Shown: positions 7,324-10,593 of the stretch, piece by piece
Layout of the letters: each line of letters starts with the position of its first letter
Numbering within the stretch: position 1 is the stretch's first letter
NCBI GenBank assembly: GCA_002389995.1
Contig: DGRR01000081.1
Location: 1-10,593, forward strand
DNA: 10,593 nt
Direction: 5' to 3'
From: Ruminococcus sp. UBA4383
Lineage (GTDB): Bacteria > Bacillota > Clostridia > Oscillospirales > Ruminococcaceae
Program-made: the position numbers and the translations under genes
Notes under the pieces: model-generated
What the model was told of the DNA's origin: nothing
What the model saw: only the letters and a program-made list of their open reading frames with translations
The model's database searches: none

Positions 7324-8092
7324 TATAAGAAAAGCTTTTGAAAACGGAAAGGCATTCATACCTTTTATAACCTGCGGAGACCCCGACCTTGAAACTACTG
7401 CAAGGGCAGTCCGTGCAATGGCTGAAAACGGAGCTGATTTGATTGAACTCGGCATACCCTTTTCAGACCCCACCGCAGAGGGAGTTGTGATACAGGGTGC
7501 AAATATCCGTGCATTGGCAGGCGGTATAACTACCGATAAAATATTTGAATTTGTTGCGGAAATCCGCAAAGATGTAAAGATACCGCTTGTATTCATGACA
7601 TATGCAAATGTTGTATTTTCCTATGATGCGGAAAGATTTATGGCTCGCTGCTGTGAAACAGGCGTAGGCGGAATAATTCTTCCCGATTTGCCTTTTGAGG
7701 AAAAAGGCGAATTTTCAGCAGTTGCCCGACAGTACGGAATAGACCTGATATCACTTATTGCTCCCACTTCCGCAGGCAGAATCAAAATGATAGCAAAAGA
7801 AGCTGAGGGATTCATATATATAGTTTCAAGTCTCGGTGTGACGGGTGTGAGAAGTGAAATAAATACCGATATAGGCGAGATAGTTAAAATAATCCGTGAA
7901 AATACTGATATTCCCTGTGCAGTAGGTTTCGGAATATCAAAGCCCGAACAGGCAAAGAAAATGGCAGGACTTTCAGACGGTGCAATTGTAGGCTCTGCAA
8001 TAATAAGACTTCTCGAAAAATATGGAAAAGATGCTCCGCAGTATATCGGAGAATATGTAAAATCAATGAAAGATGCTGTTATGAATGCATAA
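7316..8092 (+). CDS. trpA: Tryptophan synthase alpha chain
   Basis: TrpA cleaves indole-3-glycerol phosphate to glyceraldehyde-3-phosphate and indole, which tunnels to TrpB. The 258-residue barrel shows FITCGDP (17-23), IELGIPFSDP with catalytic Glu44 (Salmonella Glu49), ILPDLP (120-125), SSLGVTG (171-177), GFGIS (204-208) and GSA (226-228). The residue aligned to catalytic Asp60 is Glu55, in TAEGVVIQ where ADGP is the textbook form. The ATG at 7316 is chosen for GAGGAGA (7301-7307) upstream and an 8-base overlap with trpB; an in-frame codon at 7289 has no comparable site. It is the last gene of the operon, with a hairpin right after the stop. Confidence 0.97.
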   Translation: MSDIRKAFENGKAFIPFITCGDPDLETTARAVRAMAENGADLIELGIPFSDPTAEGVVIQGANIRALAGGITTDKIFEFVAEIRKDVKIPLVFMTYANVVFSYDAERFMARCCETGVGGIILPDLPFEEKGEFSAVARQYGIDLISLIAPTSAGRIKMIAKEAEGFIYIVSSLGVTGVRSEINTDIGEIVKIIRENTDIPCAVGFGISKPEQAKKMAGLSDGAIVGSAIIRLLEKYGKDAPQYIGEYVKSMKDAVMNA

Positions 8093-8122
8093 AAAAAGGA
8101 CTTGCAGAAATGCAAGTCCTTT
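8091..8122. terminator. Shared hairpin terminator between convergent trpA and lipoprotein genes
   Basis: GGACTTGCA (8098-8106) pairs with TGCAAGTCC (8111-8119), extendable by three A-T pairs, with a GAAA loop on the plus strand. Read on the minus strand the stem is followed by seven Ts (8097 to 8091), a strong intrinsic terminator for the lipoprotein gene, whose stop lies 14 bases away. On the plus strand only TTT follows before AAAA, so it should stop trp transcripts less efficiently. Confidence 0.9.
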
Positions 8123-8135
8123 AAAATTATAGGGA

Positions 8136-9161
8136 TTATTCTTCAGCCTTAGTTGCAGCACCGCCAAATTCAGGAGATTGTGCAGCTATTTCTTTAAATT
8201 CTCCCGTAGGTTCTGCGCCTACGAGGTCGAGGGCATTCTTGTCATAGTAGAACCATACGCAGAAAGCGGCAAGACCTGTATTATTCTTTACATTGAGATA
8301 GTAGTCGATAGTATCGCCCTGTTTGCAGGCAATATTGTCGCAGTAGTAGAAGTTATCCATTGTACCTGTATCATCTGCGGGGTCGATATCACCTTTGTTG
8401 ACTCTTATGATACCGTCAGCAACTTTACCGGGGTTTATTGTTTTGCCTGCTATATCTGAGAGGTCGGGGGAGAGTCTTACCTTGTAATCTCCGTCGGGGG
8501 CATCATCTTTTACTTTGAATGTAAGTTTTATGAACGGTCCTTCAAACATAAAGTTCTTGTCCTTTGAGATATCGAGCCACATAGCATATCTTCCGTCAAT
8601 ACTTGCGGTATAAGTGGCTTCTGAAGCGGCAGGAGTTTCGGAGGAACTGCCTGAATTGCCGTTGCTGTTGTTATTATTATTGTTGTTGTTTGAATTATTG
8701 TTTGCAGTTGTATTGCTGTTATTGTTTCTTGAATTTGTATTTCCGTCAGCTACATATACGCTTGTGACTTCAACGACCTGAGTTTCCTGCTGACCCTGAG
8801 CATTTGTAGCGGGCTGACCTGCGGCATCTGTAACTGCAACGACCTGAGTAACGGGCTGACCCTGAGCATCGGTAACTTTCTGGATTTCGGTTACAGGCGG
8901 AGCAGTTTCTGCGCTCTGTTCATCTTCGGAAGCCTGAGTGGGGTCTGCGGCATCGAGGCTCATGTCGGTATCATCGAGAGCGACAGTACCTATTTCAAAC
9001 GGGAATTGGAGTACAGGGGCTTCTGTTACCTGCTGCTGGGCTGTATTTCCTTTTGAATCGGAATCATTGTTATTTCTTGAAGAATCGCATGAAACGATAC
9101 TTGTTGCAGCCACGCAGAGGAGAGCGGCAACGGCAATAATTTTCCTTGTAATATTTTTCAT
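8136..9161 (-). CDS. Lipoprotein with Asn-rich linker and rearranged cohesin-like region
   Basis: The 341-residue protein starts with a lipoprotein signal: K/R-rich N-terminus, hydrophobic core 8-23 and lipobox IVSC with Cys25, so it is probably anchored to the outer face of the membrane. Residues 26-182 are low complexity: acidic/Thr/Gln, VTDA-x-GQP repeats (96-99 and 110-113 onward), and an Asn/Ser linker (146-169). The folded part has two blocks. Residues 183-254 (IKLTFKVKDDAPDGDYKVRL to ADGIIRV) resemble the second half of a cohesin. Residues 270-334 (QGDTIDYYLNVKNNTGLAAF, then YYDKNALDLVGAEP) resemble the first half. The order is reversed relative to a normal cohesin. A GAAAGGA ribosome binding site (9170-9176) and a strong promoter precede it; it appears monocistronic. 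Function is unknown. A surface role in binding a dockerin-like or sugar partner is inference only. Confidence 0.85.
   Translation of the reverse strand: MKNITRKIIAVAALLCVAATSIVSCDSSRNNNDSDSKGNTAQQQVTEAPVLQFPFEIGTVALDDTDMSLDAADPTQASEDEQSAETAPPVTEIQKVTDAQGQPVTQVVAVTDAAGQPATNAQGQQETQVVEVTSVYVADGNTNSRNNNSNTTANNNSNNNNNNNNSNGNSGSSSETPAASEATYTASIDGRYAMWLDISKDKNFMFEGPFIKLTFKVKDDAPDGDYKVRLSPDLSDIAGKTINPGKVADGIIRVNKGDIDPADDTGTMDNFYYCDNIACKQGDTIDYYLNVKNNTGLAAFCVWFYYDKNALDLVGAEPTGEFKEIAAQSPEFGGAATKAEE
8655..8726 (-). repeat. Asn/Ser-rich low-complexity linker in the lipoprotein
   Basis: Codons for residues 146-169 are mostly AAT/AAC, including eight Asn in a row (158-165), mixed with Ser, Thr and Gly. 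Similar flexible linkers join the anchor to the folded domain in surface proteins. The triplet run is a likely site of replication-slippage length variation. Confidence 0.85.
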
Positions 9162-9209
9162 TTTTCTGTTCCTTTCATGTTTGTAATTTTGGGAATGTTA
9201 ATTACTTAT

Positions 9210-9238
9210 ATTATACACAAGAGAAGGTGGTTTGTCAA
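9210..9238 (-). promoter_or_regulatory. Promoter of the lipoprotein gene
   Basis: Read on the minus strand, TTGACA (9238-9233) and TATAAT (9215-9210) are separated by 17 bases. Both hexamers are perfect sigma-A consensus. The predicted start near 9203 leaves a leader of about 40 bases before the ATG at 9161. Confidence 0.88.
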
Positions 9239-9250
9239 GCGGCTTGCCAA
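9232..9250. promoter_or_regulatory. 19-bp imperfect palindrome over the lipoprotein -35 box
   Basis: TTGTCAAGC (9232-9240) and GCTTGCCAA (9242-9250) form an inverted repeat around a central G, with 8 of 9 positions matching. It covers the whole -35 hexamer, a typical place for a repressor operator. No regulator gene lies nearby, so the factor is unknown and chance cannot be excluded. Confidence 0.4.
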
Positions 9251-9310
9251 TTTGTAATCAATAATTTTAAAAAAAGTCACAAAACTAACATTAATTTTAC
9301 ACAAAAGGGA

Positions 9311-9976
9311 TTATTTTTTAGGTGCGATTATACCACCTGTTTTGTAGATACTGTCTGCGGGGATAACTCCTCTGACACAGCTTGTGGGGTATATGCTGGA
9401 ATTTCTTCCTACGATTGTGCCGGGGTTGAGGACGCTGTTGCAGCCTACTTCAACGAAATCACCGAGCATTGCGCCTATTTTCTTGATACCTGTTATAATT
9501 TCCTCACCGTCTGATTTTATGACAACATTGGTTTTGTCTGACTTGACATTTGAAGTGATAGAGCCTGCGCCCATATGGGATTTATAGCCGAGGATACTGT
9601 CACCGACATAGTTATAGTGAGGGGTCTGGACGTTATCGAAAATGATGACGTTTTTGAGTTCAGCGGAATTTCCTATAACGCAGTTTTTGCCTATCAGTGC
9701 GCTTCCTCTTATGAAAGCGCAGTGGCGCACCTCGGTATTTTCGCCTATAATGCACGGTGAACCGATATATGCCGAGGGGAAAACCTTTGCGGTTTTATGA
9801 ATCCATACATTTTCCGAAGGATTGTCATATTCATCGGGGCTGAGGTTTTTTCCGATACTTATTATCAGTTCGCTTATGCCTTTTAAAGCCTCCCACGGAT
9901 ATGTAAACTGATTTAAATAATCAGAAGCAACGGTGTGTGAAAGGTCAAAGAGTTCTGTTATTTTTATATTTTCCAT
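9311..9976 (-). CDS. Left-handed beta-helix (hexapeptide repeat) protein, GlmU C-terminal-like
   Basis: The 221-residue protein has a short alpha-helical N-terminal part (LFDLSHTVASDYL, then TYPWEAL) followed from about residue 56 by hexapeptide repeats of the (I/V/L)-G-x-x-x-x type, for example YIGSPCIIGENTEV and LIGKNCVIGNSAEL. The NYVGDSILG and MGAGSITSNV segments (122-144) closely follow the GlmU acetyltransferase pattern YVGD...GAG-x-(I/T)-x-x-N. There is no nucleotidyltransferase domain or G-x-G-x-R-M motif, so it is not a complete GlmU. Relatives in databases are often named UDP-GlcNAc pyrophosphorylase or sugar-1-phosphate nucleotidyltransferase, which this length does not support. 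An acyl transfer or nucleotide-sugar role is inferred; the acceptor is unknown. AGGAG (9983-9987) is 6 bases before ATG. It is likely cytosolic, with its own promoter and no clear terminator. Confidence 0.85.
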   Translation of the reverse strand: MENIKITELFDLSHTVASDYLNQFTYPWEALKGISELIISIGKNLSPDEYDNPSENVWIHKTAKVFPSAYIGSPCIIGENTEVRHCAFIRGSALIGKNCVIGNSAELKNVIIFDNVQTPHYNYVGDSILGYKSHMGAGSITSNVKSDKTNVVIKSDGEEIITGIKKIGAMLGDFVEVGCNSVLNPGTIVGRNSSIYPTSCVRGVIPADSIYKTGGIIAPKK

Positions 9977-10028
9977 AATATTCTCCTGAATAAAAAATTT
10001 CCGATAAAAAATTATTGCGGATAGATAT

Positions 10029-10057
10029 ATTATATTATGTTATGTTAGTTTTGTCAA
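10029..10057 (-). promoter_or_regulatory. Promoter of the hexapeptide-repeat protein gene
   Basis: On the minus strand TTGACA (10057-10052) and TATAAT (10034-10029) are perfect hexamers with a 17-base spacer. Transcription should start near 10022, giving a leader of about 45 bases before the ATG at 9976. The leader region contains a direct repeat TAAAAAATT (near 9991 and 10005). Confidence 0.88.
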
Positions 10058-10079
10058 TAATTTTTTATTGAAAAAATAG

Positions 10080-10108
10080 TTGCAAAAACAAAAGTTTTGT
10101 GTTACAAT
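10080..10108 (+). promoter_or_regulatory. Promoter of the GyrB/ParE-like gene
   Basis: TTGCAA (10080-10085) and TACAAT (10103-10108) are separated by 17 bases, a good sigma-A promoter with one mismatch in each hexamer (TTGCAA against TTGACA counts two). It lies back-to-back with the minus-strand promoter, the two -35 boxes being 22 bases apart in very AT-rich DNA. Expected start is near 10115. Confidence 0.7.
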
Positions 10109-10126
10109 AGTAGAGTATGTTTGAAG

Positions 10127-10162
10127 AAAGGAGTATTCCGCACTATGCGGAAGATATATATG
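10127..10162 (+). promoter_or_regulatory. Shine-Dalgarno, intervening hairpin and start codon of the topoisomerase gene
   Basis: AAAGGAG (10127-10133) lies 26 bases from ATG 10160, too far for normal initiation. Between them TTCCGCA (10136-10142) and TGCGGAA (10146-10152) form a perfect 7-bp stem with a 3-base loop. Folding it leaves an effective spacing of about 9 bases. An alternative in-frame ATG at 10145 sits in the loop and stem, 11 bases from the same site. Confidence 0.6.
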
Positions 10163-10593
10163 GCTAAAAAGAAAGATTACGGCAATGACAGCATCACAAT
10201 GCTCAAAGGTGCCGACAAGGTAAGAAAACGCCCTGCGGTTATTTTCGGTTCTGACGGTCTTGACGGCTGTGAACATTCAATATTTGAGGTTATCTCAAAT
10301 TCAATAGATGAAGCCCGTGAGGGTTACGGAAACAAAATAATTATAACTCATTACAGAAATCACGACATAGAAGTAGAGGATTTCGGACGAGGCTGTCCTG
10401 TTGACTTCAATAACAACGAACAGCGTTATAACTGGGAACTTGTCTACTGCGAACTTTATGCGGGCGGTAAATATGATGACAGTGCGGAATCCTATGAATT
10501 TTCACTCGGACTTAACGGTCTCGGACTTTGTGCAACGCAGTTTTCATCTGAATTTATGGACGTTGAAGTTATCCGTGACGGTTATAAATACAA
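10160..10593 (+). CDS. Type IIA topoisomerase ATPase subunit, GyrB/ParE-like (3'-truncated)
   Basis: The 144 visible residues are the N-terminal GHKL ATPase domain; the transducer and TOPRIM domains would lie beyond the window. The subunit hydrolyses ATP to drive strand passage with a GyrA/ParC partner. LKGADKVRKRPAVIFGS (15-31) matches the GyrB LEGLEAVRKRPGMYIGS region. The N-box EVISNSIDEA has catalytic Glu43 and Asn47; the G1 box EVEDFGRGCPVD has Asp74 and the GRG turn. GLNGLG takes the place of the usual GLHGVG ATP-lid motif. These changes mark a diverged paralogue group rather than the main gyrase, possibly ParE of topoisomerase IV, but the fragment does not decide it. The start at 10160 (MAKKK) is preferred; 10145 would add five residues (MRKIY). 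Confidence 0.85.
   Translation, partial: MAKKKDYGNDSITMLKGADKVRKRPAVIFGSDGLDGCEHSIFEVISNSIDEAREGYGNKIIITHYRNHDIEVEDFGRGCPVDFNNNEQRYNWELVYCELYAGGKYDDSAESYEFSLGLNGLGLCATQFSSEFMDVEVIRDGYKY

Noticed and set aside
9251..9310. Terminator after the hexapeptide-repeat gene on the minus strand
   Set aside because: A T-run exists, but the possible stem before it is A/T-only with a two-base loop. The CACAAAA copies nearby are direct rather than inverted repeats.
9311..9976. Full UDP-GlcNAc pyrophosphorylase (GlmU) call
   Set aside because: The N-terminal nucleotidyltransferase domain is absent; only the beta-helix part is present.
10088..10100. 13-bp palindrome ACAAAA-G-TTTTGT in the spacer of the topoisomerase promoter
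   Set aside because: Such A/T runs are expected often in DNA of this composition; no further sign of an operator.

Overview
The window looks like a chromosomal segment of a low-GC, Gram-positive gut or rumen Firmicute, most likely a Ruminococcus or close relative in the Oscillospiraceae. The evidence is a secreted protein ending in a type I dockerin, a cohesin-like lipoprotein, a tRNA-sensing T-box leader, AAGGAGG-type ribosome binding sites and near-consensus TTGACA-N17-TATAAT promoters. No insertion sequences, phage genes, CRISPR arrays, tRNAs or rRNAs were seen.

Layout. (1) Bases 1-1302 (+) hold the 3' end of a dockerin-bearing extracellular protein made of three beta-sandwich repeats. 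(2) Bases 1327-1687 hold a strong promoter and a tryptophan-specific T-box riboswitch with clear antiterminator and terminator folds. (3) Bases 1688-8092 (+) hold a complete, tightly packed operon trpE-trpG-trpD-trpC-trpF-trpB-trpA, covering every step from chorismate to L-tryptophan. (4) A hairpin at 8091-8122 separates it from a convergent minus-strand lipoprotein gene (8136-9161). (5) A second minus-strand gene (9311-9976) encodes a left-handed beta-helix (hexapeptide-repeat) protein resembling the C-terminal half of GlmU. (6) A divergent promoter region (about 9977-10159) also drives a plus-strand GyrB/ParE-like topoisomerase ATPase subunit, cut by the window end.

How it works together. 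Uncharged tRNA-Trp should pair with the UGG specifier at 1453-1455 and, through its GCCA end, with the UGGC bulge at 1580-1583. That stabilises the antiterminator and lets RNA polymerase enter trpEGDCFBA. When tRNA-Trp is charged, the terminator at 1603-1641 forms. TrpE also keeps the LES feedback-inhibition motif, so control operates on both transcription and enzyme activity. Four of the six gene junctions overlap, which suggests translational coupling of subunit pairs.

The trp operon is ordinary biology, though well preserved. The less ordinary items are the lipoprotein, whose C-terminus looks like a cohesin with its two halves in swapped order; a perfect 7-bp hairpin between the Shine-Dalgarno sequence and start codon of the topoisomerase gene; a 19-bp palindrome on the lipoprotein promoter; and an aspartate-to-glutamate change at the TrpA catalytic position. 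I did not find convincing evidence of an undescribed multi-gene system.
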